Assembly: GCF_015751765.1 (NCBI RefSeq)
Contig: NZ_JADOTX010000001.1
Span: forward strand, 5,952,001-6,016,000
Length of the DNA: 64,000 nt
DNA from: Micromonospora ureilytica
GTDB taxonomy: Bacteria; Actinomycetota; Actinomycetes; Mycobacteriales; Micromonosporaceae
Direction of reading: 5' to 3'
Shown piece after piece: positions 43,683 to 52,648 of the stretch; positions within the stretch are counted from its first letter, which is position 1, and each line of letters begins with the position of its first letter. The translations under genes were made by a program, and so were the position numbers. The notes below the pieces were generated by a model, which ran no database searches, was not told the origin of the DNA, and saw only the letters and a program-made list of their open reading frames with translations.

Positions 43683-43973
43683 GTGAGTGCCAAGGCGGAG
43701 CGACTGCACCTGCGGGTAGACGAGCAGCAGAAGGCGCTGCTGGAGGCGGCCAGTCAAGCGGCCGGGGACAGCGTGTCGACGTTCGTGTTGAAGGCGGCGA
43801 CCGAAGCCGCTGCGGATGTGCTCGCCGACCGGCGGGCGTTCCTGCTGGACGAGGACGCCTGGCAGGTCTTCGATGAGGCGTTGCAGGGCCCGGCGCAGGA
43901 CGTCGCCGGGCTGCGGGAACTGTTGACCGGTCCGACAGTGCTCGACCTGCCGACTGATGGTGCGCCCCGGTGA
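43683..43973 (+). CDS. DUF1778 (TacA-type) antitoxin
   Basis: A 96-aa protein from the GTG at 43683. The ribbon-helix-helix start (KAERLHLRVDEQQKALLEAASQAAGDSVSTFVLKAATEAA) and acidic toxin-wrapping tail follow the DUF1778 family. A -10-like TACACT at 43670-43675 lies 7 bp before the start, so the mRNA is probably leaderless. The stop overlaps the toxin start by 4 bp (GTGA). It should neutralise the GNAT toxin and repress the operon. Confidence 0.88.
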   Translation: MSAKAERLHLRVDEQQKALLEAASQAAGDSVSTFVLKAATEAAADVLADRRAFLLDEDAWQVFDEALQGPAQDVAGLRELLTGPTVLDLPTDGAPR

Positions 43974-44491
43974 GTTCCCGCTTCTCGGCGGTCGAGCCGC
44001 TGTCGGCCGAGTTCGCGGTCACCGGGTTCGACTGCGGCTCCCGCGCACAGTCGGTATGGCTGATCGAGCATGCCCTGCAAGCGCACCGGGCGGGCTTGTC
44101 CCGGGTGTACGTGGTGCGGGACAACGACCATCCAGATCAGCGAGTGGCCGGCTACTACGCTCTGGCTGCCGGTAGCGTCGCCCCCGCCGATGCCTCGCCT
44201 CGCCTGCAGCAGGGGGCCGGCCGCTACCACCAACCGGTGGTGATCCTGACTCGGCTGGGGGTCGACCGCGGTGCCCAAGGCGTCGGGCTGGGTCGAGCCT
44301 TGGTAGTCGACGCACTACGGCGGATAGCCGCCGCCTCCGAGGTCATTGGCGTACGCGCGGTGCTCATTCACTGTGAGACAGAAGCTGCCCGCGACTTCTA
44401 CCAGCGGCTGGCTAAGTTCGAGGCGAGCCCCACCGACCCCATGCACCTGTTGCTGTTGATGAAGGATCTTCGCCGCGCGCTCAGCGGCTGA
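43970..44491 (+). CDS. GNAT-family toxin (TacT-like tRNA acetyltransferase)
   Basis: A 173-aa N-acetyltransferase. VYVVRDNDHPDQRVAGYYALAAGSV and LTRLGVDRGAQGVGLGRALVVDAL carry the acetyl-CoA loop (here GAQGVGLG, pattern Q/R-x-x-G-x-G/A). AARDFYQRLAKFEASP matches the C-terminal motif of TacT/AtaT toxins, which acetylate aminoacyl-tRNAs and stop translation. It is coupled to the antitoxin by a 4-bp overlap. Confidence 0.88.
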   Translation: MSSRFSAVEPLSAEFAVTGFDCGSRAQSVWLIEHALQAHRAGLSRVYVVRDNDHPDQRVAGYYALAAGSVAPADASPRLQQGAGRYHQPVVILTRLGVDRGAQGVGLGRALVVDALRRIAAASEVIGVRAVLIHCETEAARDFYQRLAKFEASPTDPMHLLLLMKDLRRALSG

Positions 44492-44559
44492 CCCTCCCGA
44501 ACGCAAGGCTGGCGGATCGGGCGGTAGGAACCGCCCGGCACTGAGCGACAATCCATGGC

Positions 44560-47412
44560 ATGCGTTTCCGCATCCTGGGGCCGACCCAGGTGGTGCTGGC
44601 CGACGGGCGAGAGGTCCCCGTGGGCGGTCCGCGGCTGCGCACTCTGCTGGTGCTCCTCCTGCTCGACGCGGGTCGGGTGGTCTCCGCCGAGCGCCTGATC
44701 GACGGCCTGTACGGGGAGCATCCGCCCCGGGGCGCGGCCAACGCGCTCCAGTCCCAGGTGTCGCGCCTGCGCCAGGCTCTGAGCGCCGAGCACGACCCGG
44801 TCGAGTTCCACCCGGCCGGTTACCGCCTGGCCGTGGATCCCGGCGACGTCGACGCGTACCGGTTCGAACGGCTCGCCGAGGCGGGACGCCGCGCGCTCGC
44901 CGACGGCGACTGGTCCCGGGCGGCGGCCGTGTTGCGCGAGGCACTGGAGTTGTGGCGTGGTCCCGCTCTGGCCGATGCCGTCGGCGCAGCCGGCGCGCCC
45001 GCCCAGGCGGCCCGGCTGGACGAGCTGCGGCTGGCCGCCACCGAGGATCGGATCGAGGCGGACCTGGCGTTGGGCGCACCCGGCGCGCTGATCGCGGAGC
45101 TACGGGAGTTGGTCGTCGCGCATCCGTTGCGGGAGCGCTTGCGGGGCCAGCTCATGCGCGCCCTGACCGCTCTGGGTCGGTCGGCGGAGGCGCTGGCCGA
45201 GTTCGAGGACGCCCGGCACACGTTGGCCGAGCAGCTTGGCGTCGACCCATCGGCGGAGCTGGCCGCGGTGCACCTGGCGGTGCTGCGTGGTGAGGAACGC
45301 CTGTCGGCCGAACCCGCGCTGCCGAGTCAGCTCACCACGTTCGTCGGGCGGGAGGAGGAACTCAAGCGCGTCGGCGAGTTGCTTGGCGAGCGCCGGCTCG
45401 TCACCCTCACCGGCCCCGGGGGCGCCGGCAAGACGCGCCTGGCGATCGAGGCTGCCGGCCGGGTCGACGGGGAGGTCCGTCTCGTCGAGCTGGCGGGGCT
45501 GGCCGACGGGTCGGACGTACCGCAGGCGGTGCTGAGCGCGCTCGGCCTGCGCGATGCGGGCCTGCGCGCCCCGGCCGAGCCGGGCCGGCAGACCATCGAT
45601 CGGCTGGTCGAGGCGCTCGCCGAGCGGCGACTGCTGCTGGTGCTCGACAACTGTGAGCACGTCCTCGTCGACGCGGCCCGGCTGGCCGCCCGGTTGCTGA
45701 GCGCGTGCCCGGCGTTGCGCGTCCTGGCCACGAGTCGGGAGCCGCTCGGGCTGGCCGGTGAGGCGCTGTGCCCGCTGTCCGGGCTCACCCTGCCGCCGCT
45801 CGGCGCGTCCGCGCTGGACGCCGACGACTACGCGGCTGTCGGCCTCTTCGCCCAGCGGGCCGTCGACGTCGCGCCCGACTTCACCGTCACGCCGGCCAAC
45901 GTCGAGATGGTGCTGCGGATCTGCCGCAGCCTGGACGGTCTGCCGCTGGCGATCGAGTTGGCGGCCGCGCGGCTGCGGGCGCTGTCCGTCGCCGAGGTGG
46001 CCGCCCGTCTCGACGATCGGTTCCGGTTGCTGTCGACGGGCAGCCGGGCCGTGTCGCCGCGGCACCGCACCCTCCGGGCGGTGGTCGGGTGGAGTTGGGA
46101 TCTGCTCGACGACGCCGAACGGGAAGTGGCCCGCCGGCTGACCGTCTTCGCCGGTGGGGCCACGCTGGAGGCGGCTGGGCGGGTCTGCGGCCTGCCCACC
46201 TCCGAGTTTGTCGACGCGCTCACCGGTCTGGTCGACAAGTCCTTCGTGGAGATGACCGGCGGCCGATACCGGATGCTCGAAACGGTGCGGGCCTTCTGCG
46301 CCGAGCGCCTCGCCGAGGCCGGCGAGGCCGACCAGCTACGTCGTGCCCATACCGCGTACTTCCTGGAGTTCGCCTGGACGGCGAGTGACCACCTCCGGTG
46401 CGCGGAACAACTGCACTGGCTGCGCCGGCTCGACGCGGAACGGGACAACCTGCACGCGGCGTTGCGTCGCGCCACGGCCGCCGGTGACGCGTCCGACGCG
46501 GCCGGGATGGTCGCGGCCCTGTCGTTCTACTGGTGGTTGCGCGGCATGCGCGGGGAAGGGGCGCGGCTGGCCACCGACGTCCTCGAACTGCTCGGTACCG
46601 AGGCGCCTCCGGGGCTGAACGAGGAGTTCGCCCTGTGCGTCTACAACGCCTCGCTCGCCGGCTCCGGCCCTCTCCCGTCCCTCGGAACGCAGCGGTCCGT
46701 GATCCGTAGTCTCGACCGGCCGCCCCGACAGCCGTTCCTGCTGTACCTGTCGGGGATCTCGACCGGACCGCCGTCCGGCGGCGCCGAGAATGTCGACGAG
46801 CTGATGGCGGAGCTGCGACGGCTCGTCGGCCCGGACGCGTGGATCAACGCGCTCGGCGCGATGGGCAGCGGCTCGGCGCTGATGTGGAGTGGCCAGTGGG
46901 ACCGGGCCAGGACCGCGTTGGCCACCGCGCTCGACGGCTTCCGGAGCACCGGGGACCGGTGGGGCACCATGATCACGCTCGGTGCGCTCGGTGAACTGGC
47001 CGCCTGGCAGGGCGATCCGGAGATGGCGGGCGCCCACATGGATGAGGCCATGGGATTGGTCGAGGCGCTCGGGTCGGCCGTCGACCAGGCCGACATGCTG
47101 CGTACCCGGGGCGAGATAAGGCTGCGCGCCGGTGACCTCGCGGCGGCGCACGACGACTTCGCCGGTGCGCTGCTGCTCGCGCAGCGCAGCGGCGCGCCCG
47201 AGTTCGTGGCCAGCGCCCGGCTCGGCCTCGCCCAGGTGGCCCGCGTGCGTGGGGACCTGGCGGCCGCCAGACGATTCTGCGAGGAAGCGTTGGTCGGCGG
47301 CCTCACCGGCTGGTACGTCGGCGACGCCGCCCGCGCGGAGATCATCCTCGCCCTGAAGGAGATCACCGGGGCGGAGGAGGCCGGTGCGCGGCCGTCAGCG
47401 GACGGTGCGTGA
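44560..47412 (+). CDS. AfsR/SARP-type regulator with BTAD and NB-ARC domains
   Basis: A 950-aa protein. The N-terminal OmpR-like winged helix (MRFRILGPTQVVLADGREVPVGGPRLRTLLVLLLLDAGRVVS) leads into a BTAD domain (DAYRFERLAEAGRRAL...LAEFEDARHTLAEQLGVDPSAEL). The NB-ARC ATPase starts LTTFVGREEELKRV, Walker A LTGPGGAGKTRLA, Walker B LLLVLDNCEHV, then VLATSREPL and GLPLAIELAAARLRALS. The C-terminal third is TPR-like helices. It acts as a transcription activator and probably controls the ABC exporter that starts 30 bp downstream. Confidence 0.9.
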   Translation: MRFRILGPTQVVLADGREVPVGGPRLRTLLVLLLLDAGRVVSAERLIDGLYGEHPPRGAANALQSQVSRLRQALSAEHDPVEFHPAGYRLAVDPGDVDAYRFERLAEAGRRALADGDWSRAAAVLREALELWRGPALADAVGAAGAPAQAARLDELRLAATEDRIEADLALGAPGALIAELRELVVAHPLRERLRGQLMRALTALGRSAEALAEFEDARHTLAEQLGVDPSAELAAVHLAVLRGEERLSAEPALPSQLTTFVGREEELKRVGELLGERRLVTLTGPGGAGKTRLAIEAAGRVDGEVRLVELAGLADGSDVPQAVLSALGLRDAGLRAPAEPGRQTIDRLVEALAERRLLLVLDNCEHVLVDAARLAARLLSACPALRVLATSREPLGLAGEALCPLSGLTLPPLGASALDADDYAAVGLFAQRAVDVAPDFTVTPANVEMVLRICRSLDGLPLAIELAAARLRALSVAEVAARLDDRFRLLSTGSRAVSPRHRTLRAVVGWSWDLLDDAEREVARRLTVFAGGATLEAAGRVCGLPTSEFVDALTGLVDKSFVEMTGGRYRMLETVRAFCAERLAEAGEADQLRRAHTAYFLEFAWTASDHLRCAEQLHWLRRLDAERDNLHAALRRATAAGDASDAAGMVAALSFYWWLRGMRGEGARLATDVLELLGTEAPPGLNEEFALCVYNASLAGSGPLPSLGTQRSVIRSLDRPPRQPFLLYLSGISTGPPSGGAENVDELMAELRRLVGPDAWINALGAMGSGSALMWSGQWDRARTALATALDGFRSTGDRWGTMITLGALGELAAWQGDPEMAGAHMDEAMGLVEALGSAVDQADMLRTRGEIRLRAGDLAAAHDDFAGALLLAQRSGAPEFVASARLGLAQVARVRGDLAAARRFCEEALVGGLTGWYVGDAARAEIILALKEITGAEEAGARPSADGA

Positions 47413-47442
47413 TCCGTCAGCGCCCCACCGCACCGTGGGGGC

Positions 47443-48432
47443 ATGACGACATTCGAGGTGGTCGCCGAGGGTCTGGGCAAGCGGTACGGCCCGACCCGCG
47501 CGCTCGACACGTTCGACCTGACCGTGCCGCCCGGCACGGTCCACGGACTGCTGGGACCGAACGGCGCGGGCAAGACGACGGCCGTGCGGATCCTCACCAC
47601 GCTGCTGCGCTTCGACACCGGAAGGGCCACCGTGGCCGGGTACGACGTGCTGCGTCGGCCGGACGAGGTGCGCGCCCGGATCGGGCTGACCGGGCAGTAC
47701 GCGGCGGTCGACGAGATCCTCAGCGGCCGGCAGAACCTGGAGCTGTTCGGCCGGCTGTTCCGGCTCGGCCGACGGGAGGCCCGTCGACGCGCCGGCGAAC
47801 TGCTGGAACGGTTCGGGCTCGACGAGGCGGCGGGCCGGTCCGCCGGTGAGTACTCGGGTGGGATGCGCCGTCGACTGGATCTCGCCGCCAGCCTGATCCG
47901 TACGCCGCGCGTGCTCTTTCTGGACGAGCCGACGACCGGCCTGGATCCGCGCAGTCGCAACCAGGTGTGGGATCTGGTTCGTGGTCTCGTGGCGGACGGG
48001 ACCACTGTGCTGCTCACCACGCAGTACCTGGAGGAGGCCGATCAGCTCGCCGACCGGATCTCGGTGATCGACGCCGGTCGGGTGGTGGCCGAGGGCTCGC
48101 CGGACCAGCTGAAGTCGATGACCGGTGGTGACCGGGTCGAGGTGGTGGTACGCGACGCGGCCGAGCTGGGCCGCGCCGCCCGCCTCGTCGCGCGGATCTG
48201 CGGCGCGGAGCCCGAACTGGATCCGGAGGTCCGACGGCTCAGCGTGCCGGTGGTCGATCGCGTCGCCGGCCTGGTCGACGTGGTCCGCGCACTGGACGAC
48301 GCCGGGATCGCTGTCGAGGACATCGGCCTGCGGCGCGCGACGTTGGACGAGGCGTTTCTGCACCTGACCGGGCACCGGCCGGACGAGGTCCGCGAGCCGG
48401 TGGCCGCCGGACGAAAGGCGGACGTGGCATGA
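47443..48432 (+). CDS. DrrA-type ABC exporter ATP-binding protein
   Basis: A 329-aa ABC ATPase. Walker A is GLLGPNGAGKTTAVRIL; the signature is EYSGGMRRRLDLAASLI; Walker B is VLFLDEPTTGLDPRSRNQVW, with a switch His replaced by Gln (LLTTQYLEEAD), as usual in the daunorubicin-resistance DrrA group. GQYAAVDEILSGRQNLELFGRL also fits DrrA. It overlaps the permease by 4 bp. Likely exports a natural product or drug. Confidence 0.9.
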   Translation: MTTFEVVAEGLGKRYGPTRALDTFDLTVPPGTVHGLLGPNGAGKTTAVRILTTLLRFDTGRATVAGYDVLRRPDEVRARIGLTGQYAAVDEILSGRQNLELFGRLFRLGRREARRRAGELLERFGLDEAAGRSAGEYSGGMRRRLDLAASLIRTPRVLFLDEPTTGLDPRSRNQVWDLVRGLVADGTTVLLTTQYLEEADQLADRISVIDAGRVVAEGSPDQLKSMTGGDRVEVVVRDAAELGRAARLVARICGAEPELDPEVRRLSVPVVDRVAGLVDVVRALDDAGIAVEDIGLRRATLDEAFLHLTGHRPDEVREPVAAGRKADVA

Positions 48433-49214
48433 CCACTGTGATCGCCGATGGCTGGACGATGACCAGGCGGAACATGACCCACGTGATCCGCGCGCCGGAG
48501 GAGTTGATCCTCTACTTCTCGCTGCCGATCATGTTCGTCCTGGTCTTCGGGTACGTGTTCGGCAGCGGCATGCAGGTGGCCGGTGGTGGCAGCTACCGCG
48601 AGTTCCTGCTGCCCGGGGTGTTCGTGATGACGATGCTGTACGGGCTGGGGGCGACCGCGACGGGCGTGGCGCTGGATCTCAGCCGGGGCGTGGTCGACCG
48701 GTTCCGGTCGATGCCGATGGCGCGGTCCGCCCTGATGACCGGTCGCAGCGCCGCCGACCTGCTGCGCGCTCTGCTGGAGATGTCCACCCTCCTGGTGTGT
48801 GGCCTGCTCGTCGGGTGGCAGTGGCGACAGGGTGTCGGCAAGGCGTTGCTCGCCGTCGGCCTCCTCCTGCTGCTGCGAATCGCGATCACCTGGGTCGGGA
48901 TCTACCTGGCGTTGCTGGTCCGCAACCCGGACACGGTCGGTGTGATCGTCTTTCCGGCGGCGTTCCCGTTGAGCGCGATCTCCAATGTCTTCGTGTCGCC
49001 CGAGCTGATGCCGCCGGTCATCGGGACGATCTCGGAGTGGAATCCGCTGTCGGCCACCGTCGCGGCGATCCGCGAACTGTTCGGCAACCCGGGCCTCGGT
49101 GGTGACTCCTGGCCGGCGGAGCACGCGATGCTGTTGGCGGTGCTGTGGCCGGTGTTGCTGATCGCGACGTTCGCCCCGCTGGCCGTGCGCCGCTACCAGC
49201 GGTTGAGCCGCTGA
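48429..49214 (+). CDS. DrrB-type ABC-2 permease
   Basis: A 261-aa ABC-2 membrane subunit, coupled to the ATPase gene by an ATGA overlap. It has six hydrophobic segments, and the DrrB family features WTMTRRNMTHVIRAPEELI, then YREFLLPGVFVMTMLYG, RFRSMPMARSALMTGRSAADLLR and NPLSATVAAIRELFGNP. It forms an exporter with the preceding protein. The substrate is unknown. Confidence 0.9.
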   Translation: MTTVIADGWTMTRRNMTHVIRAPEELILYFSLPIMFVLVFGYVFGSGMQVAGGGSYREFLLPGVFVMTMLYGLGATATGVALDLSRGVVDRFRSMPMARSALMTGRSAADLLRALLEMSTLLVCGLLVGWQWRQGVGKALLAVGLLLLLRIAITWVGIYLALLVRNPDTVGVIVFPAAFPLSAISNVFVSPELMPPVIGTISEWNPLSATVAAIRELFGNPGLGGDSWPAEHAMLLAVLWPVLLIATFAPLAVRRYQRLSR

Positions 49215-49233
49215 CTCCGGCCGTCTGGCGGGG

Positions 49234-50469
49234 TCAGCGGCGGGCCCGCAGAGCGTAGGAGGCGGCACCCACGGCGAGCACACCGAAGCCGGCGAGGACG
49301 CTGCCCAGCGGCAGGTTGACCGCCAGCAACAGACAACCGAAGAGCCCGAGGCCGGCGAGCACCCGGACCGGCAACCGCCGGTCCGGGTCCCGGCCCAGTG
49401 TGAGTGCCGCCGCGTTGGTGATCGCGTAGTAGACGAGCACCGTGCAGCTGGAGAAGCCGATCGCGGCGCGTACGTCGCCGAGCAGCACCACCACGATCAC
49501 CACGACTGCGACCGCCAGCTCGGCGCGGTGCGGCACCTGGCGCACCGGGTGCACGGCGGCCAGCGCGCCGGGCAGGTCACGGCGGCGGGCCATGGCGAGG
49601 GTGGTCCGCCCGACCCCGGCGACCAGGGACAGCAGCACCCCGACGACCGCGATGGTGGCACCGGCGCGGACCACCCACGCCAGGCCGGGCAGCCCGGCGG
49701 CGGTCACCACGTCGACCAGTGGCGCGGCGGAACCGGCGAGCCGGTCGGCGCCGAGCACGCCGAGCGCGACCACGGCCAGCACCAGGTAGATCACGAGCAC
49801 CACCCCGAGCGCCAGCGGCACCGCGCGTGGAATGGTCCGCTGCGGGTCGCGTACCTCCTCGCCGAGCGTGGCGATCCGGGCGTACCCGGCGAAGGCGAAG
49901 AACAGCAACCCGGCGGCGGCGAGCACGCCCCGCGCCGAACCGTCGGCCTCGGTGAGCCGGTCCAGGTGCACCGGCCCGCCGACCACACCGACGACAGTGA
50001 CGAGGACCAGCACCGCAAGCACCAGCGCGACCAACGCCCTGGTCACGGCCGCGGTCTTGGCGATGCCGCGCAGGTTGACCGCGGTCACCGCGAGCACCGC
50101 GCCGGCGGCGACCAACCGGGCCTGACCCGGCCAGAGGTACGCCCCGACGGTCAACGCCATCGCCGCGCAACTCGCCGTCTTGCCGACCACGAAGCCCCAA
50201 CCGGCCAGGAACCCGGCGAACGGCCCGAGACGCTCCCGGCCGTACACGTAGGTGCCGCCGGACTCCGGGTAACGGGCCGCCAGCCGCGCCGAGCTGGTCG
50301 CGTTGCAGAAGGCGACGAAGCCGGCCAGCACCAGCGCGGGCAGCAGGCCGGCGCCGCCGGCCGCCGCCACGGCCGGGCCGAAGACCACGAAGACGCCCGC
50401 GCCGAGCATCGAGCCCAACCCGATGACAACCGCATCGGGTACGCCCAGCCGCCGCGCCAGTTGATCCAC
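49234..50469 (-). CDS. APC-family amino-acid permease
   Basis: A 411-aa protein of about twelve membrane helices from the GTG at 50469; the long upstream frame is a shadow of the PAP2 gene. The family start IGLGSMLGAGVFVVFGPAVAAAG (consensus GxGxxIGxGIF) is present, as are ARYPESGGTYVYGRERLGPFAGFLAGW and FFAFAGYARIATLGEEVRDPQRTIPRAV. It probably imports amino acids or polyamines by cation symport. It starts 11 bp after the PAP2 stop, so the two are likely co-transcribed. Confidence 0.88.
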   Translation of the reverse strand: MDQLARRLGVPDAVVIGLGSMLGAGVFVVFGPAVAAAGGAGLLPALVLAGFVAFCNATSSARLAARYPESGGTYVYGRERLGPFAGFLAGWGFVVGKTASCAAMALTVGAYLWPGQARLVAAGAVLAVTAVNLRGIAKTAAVTRALVALVLAVLVLVTVVGVVGGPVHLDRLTEADGSARGVLAAAGLLFFAFAGYARIATLGEEVRDPQRTIPRAVPLALGVVLVIYLVLAVVALGVLGADRLAGSAAPLVDVVTAAGLPGLAWVVRAGATIAVVGVLLSLVAGVGRTTLAMARRRDLPGALAAVHPVRQVPHRAELAVAVVVIVVVLLGDVRAAIGFSSCTVLVYYAITNAAALTLGRDPDRRLPVRVLAGLGLFGCLLLAVNLPLGSVLAGFGVLAVGAASYALRARR

Positions 50470-50480
50470 GAAATAGAACC

Positions 50481-51248
50481 CTAGGGGTACGAGGTGAACG
50501 GCCGATCCCACGCGCGTAGCCGGCCGGGGAGCGGCACGCCGTCCCAGGGTGCCCGGTGCAGCAGCCGGTCCAGGAGCAGGCCCAGCAGCAGCCCGGCCAC
50601 CGAGTCGGTCAGCCAGTGCCAGCCGAGGTAGGTGGTGGTGGTGAGGACGACCAGCGGCGGCACGACGCGGATCACTGTGACGAGCCGGGCCGGCAGTTGG
50701 CGGCCGAAGCTGCGGGCCAGCGGGGCGAGCAGCAGCGCGATGACCCCGTACCAGACGATCGCGTTGGCGACGTGCCCCGACGGGTAGGACTGGGCGAACC
50801 GCACCGGCAGGTCGTCGTGGAACAGCGGCAGGGTCTGCTCGGGCGTCAGGAACGGCTCCTTGACGCTGGCGCTCGGCGCCGCCCGTGCGGTCCAGATCTT
50901 GAGTGGGCCGATCGTCAGGTTGGTCAGCGCGAACGCGACCACCGGAGGCAGGATCGGCCGCACCGACCGCAGCCGGACGGCCAGCAGCACGCCCAGCCCG
51001 GCGGCGATCAACGTCAGCGGAGTGCCCTGGCCGAGGAAGTTCAGCACCCGGGCGACCCAGTACGCGGCGGCCGGCCGGTGCCCGTCGGCCCAGTCGGCGA
51101 CCGCCCGGTCCACTCCGAAGAGCTGGTCGGCGGCGAGCGCCACCGTCAACCCGACCAGACCGACAAGCAGGAGCGCGTCGAACCACCAGCCGGCCGGGCG
51201 GACGGGCCGTAGCCGCAGGTCACGTCGTACCGCTGTGGGTTTGAGCAC
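50481..51248 (-). CDS. PAP2-family phosphatase
   Basis: A 255-aa membrane protein with a GTG start at 51248 and six likely membrane helices. The three PAP2 motifs are KIWTARAAPS (K-x6-RP variant), SYPSGHVANAIVWYG (PSGH) and YLGWHWLTDSVAGLLLG (S/G-R-x5-H-x3-D variant). It dephosphorylates lipid phosphates such as undecaprenyl or phosphatidate phosphates at the membrane. It lies directly upstream of the APC permease gene. Confidence 0.85.
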   Translation of the reverse strand: MLKPTAVRRDLRLRPVRPAGWWFDALLLVGLVGLTVALAADQLFGVDRAVADWADGHRPAAAYWVARVLNFLGQGTPLTLIAAGLGVLLAVRLRSVRPILPPVVAFALTNLTIGPLKIWTARAAPSASVKEPFLTPEQTLPLFHDDLPVRFAQSYPSGHVANAIVWYGVIALLLAPLARSFGRQLPARLVTVIRVVPPLVVLTTTTYLGWHWLTDSVAGLLLGLLLDRLLHRAPWDGVPLPGRLRAWDRPFTSYP

Positions 51249-51337
51249 GCGACCACGCTACCGGCCCGGCGCGAGGCCGGGGTGTGCGGCGCTGTGGGCC
51301 GAACCACGATCAGGGGCGGATGCGGGGGCGACCAGTC

Positions 51338-52561
51338 ATGCTTGTGCCCGTGCGGATCACGTCTGCCCTCGTGGACCCGGCGCTGCTCGACCTGCCCTGG
51401 TCGACACCGCTGGAGGAGTGGCCTGCCCAACACCTGGTCGCGCTGCCGCAGGGCATCTCCCGGCACATCGTCCGGTTCGTCCGGTTGGGCGAGTACGTGT
51501 ACGCGTTCAAGGAGACCCGCGAGCGGATCGCCGAGCGGGAGTACGACCTGCTCCGGGCCCTGGAGCGGATCGACTTCCCCTCGGTCGAGGCGGTGGCGGT
51601 CGTCGCCGACCGGCAGACCGCGGACGGGGAACCCCTCGAATCGGTGCTGATCACGCGGCACCTGCAGTTCTCGCTGCCGTACCGGGCGCTCTTCTCGCAC
51701 ACCCTCCGGCCGGAGACGATGAGCCGGCTGCTCGACGCGCTCGCCGCCCTGATCGTGCGGATGCACCTGACCGGCTTCTTCTGGGGCGACTGTTCACTGT
51801 CGAACACGCTGTTCCGGCGGGACGCGGGCGCCTTCGCCGCCTACCTGGTGGACGCGGAGACGGGTGCCCTGCACAACACGCTCTCCAACGGTCAGCGCGG
51901 CGAGGACCTGGAGATCGCCCGGGTGAACATCTTCGGTGAGGCGTTGGACCTGCAGGCCGCCGGCCTGCTGCACGAGTCCATCGACCCGGAGGTGGTCTGC
52001 GAGGAGGTCGTGCAGCGCTACGAGCGGCTCTGGCACGAGATCACCTACGAGCAGGCGGTCGAGCGGGAGGCCCGACACGACATCGAGGGCCGGATCCGCC
52101 GCCTCAACGAGCTGGGCTTCGACGTCGCCGAGGTGGCCATGTCGTCCATCGACGACGGGCGTTTCCTGGTCCGGCCGAAGGTCGTCGACGCCGGCTACCA
52201 CACCCGGCGGCTGCTGCGGCTGACCGGTTTGGACGCCGAGGAGAACCAGGCACGCAAGCTGCTCAACGACCTGGACGCCTACCGCGCGGAGAGCGACCTG
52301 ATCGACGAGCAGCAGGCCGCCCACCGCTGGCTCACCGAGGTCTTCGAGCCGGTGGTCCGGGCCGTCCCCGCGCACCTGCGCCGCAAGCTGGAGCCGCAGG
52401 AGCTGTTCGCCCAGATCATCGAGCACAAGTGGTTGCTCTCCGAGCAGGCCGGCCGGGACGTCGGGATGCGCCACGCGGTCCAGTCGTACCTGTCCGACGT
52501 GCTGGTGCACCGCCCCGACGAGCAGGCCGTCCTCGGCGTCGAGGTCCCCGCCGTCGGCTGA
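51338..52561 (+). CDS. DUF4032 protein with kinase-like N-terminal fold
   Basis: A 407-aa protein from the ATG at 51338; an ATG at 51320 with AGGGGCGG upstream is an alternative start. The N-terminal half has kinase-like features: YVYAFKETRERIAEREYDLLRALE (ATP-binding Lys), MHLTGFFWGDCSLSNTLF (catalytic loop, GD-x-x-x-x-N), AYLVDAETG (metal-binding D). The C-terminal part (QARKLLNDLDAYRAESD, LSEQAGRDVGMRHAVQSYL) is the DUF4032 domain of actinobacteria. The substrate is unknown. Confidence 0.82.
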   Translation: MLVPVRITSALVDPALLDLPWSTPLEEWPAQHLVALPQGISRHIVRFVRLGEYVYAFKETRERIAEREYDLLRALERIDFPSVEAVAVVADRQTADGEPLESVLITRHLQFSLPYRALFSHTLRPETMSRLLDALAALIVRMHLTGFFWGDCSLSNTLFRRDAGAFAAYLVDAETGALHNTLSNGQRGEDLEIARVNIFGEALDLQAAGLLHESIDPEVVCEEVVQRYERLWHEITYEQAVEREARHDIEGRIRRLNELGFDVAEVAMSSIDDGRFLVRPKVVDAGYHTRRLLRLTGLDAEENQARKLLNDLDAYRAESDLIDEQQAAHRWLTEVFEPVVRAVPAHLRRKLEPQELFAQIIEHKWLLSEQAGRDVGMRHAVQSYLSDVLVHRPDEQAVLGVEVPAVG

Positions 52562-52648
52562 GTCGGGGCCTCCGCCTGCTCCTGCGGCGTACACATCGGG
52601 CCGGCCGAGACGACCCGGCGGATGCGAGCGGCGACCGGGGCGCCCCCG

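Noticed and set aside
49234..51186. 650-aa frame joining PAP2 region and the amino-acid permease
   Set aside because: The N-terminal part is an out-of-frame reading of the PAP2 gene; the true permease starts at 50469.
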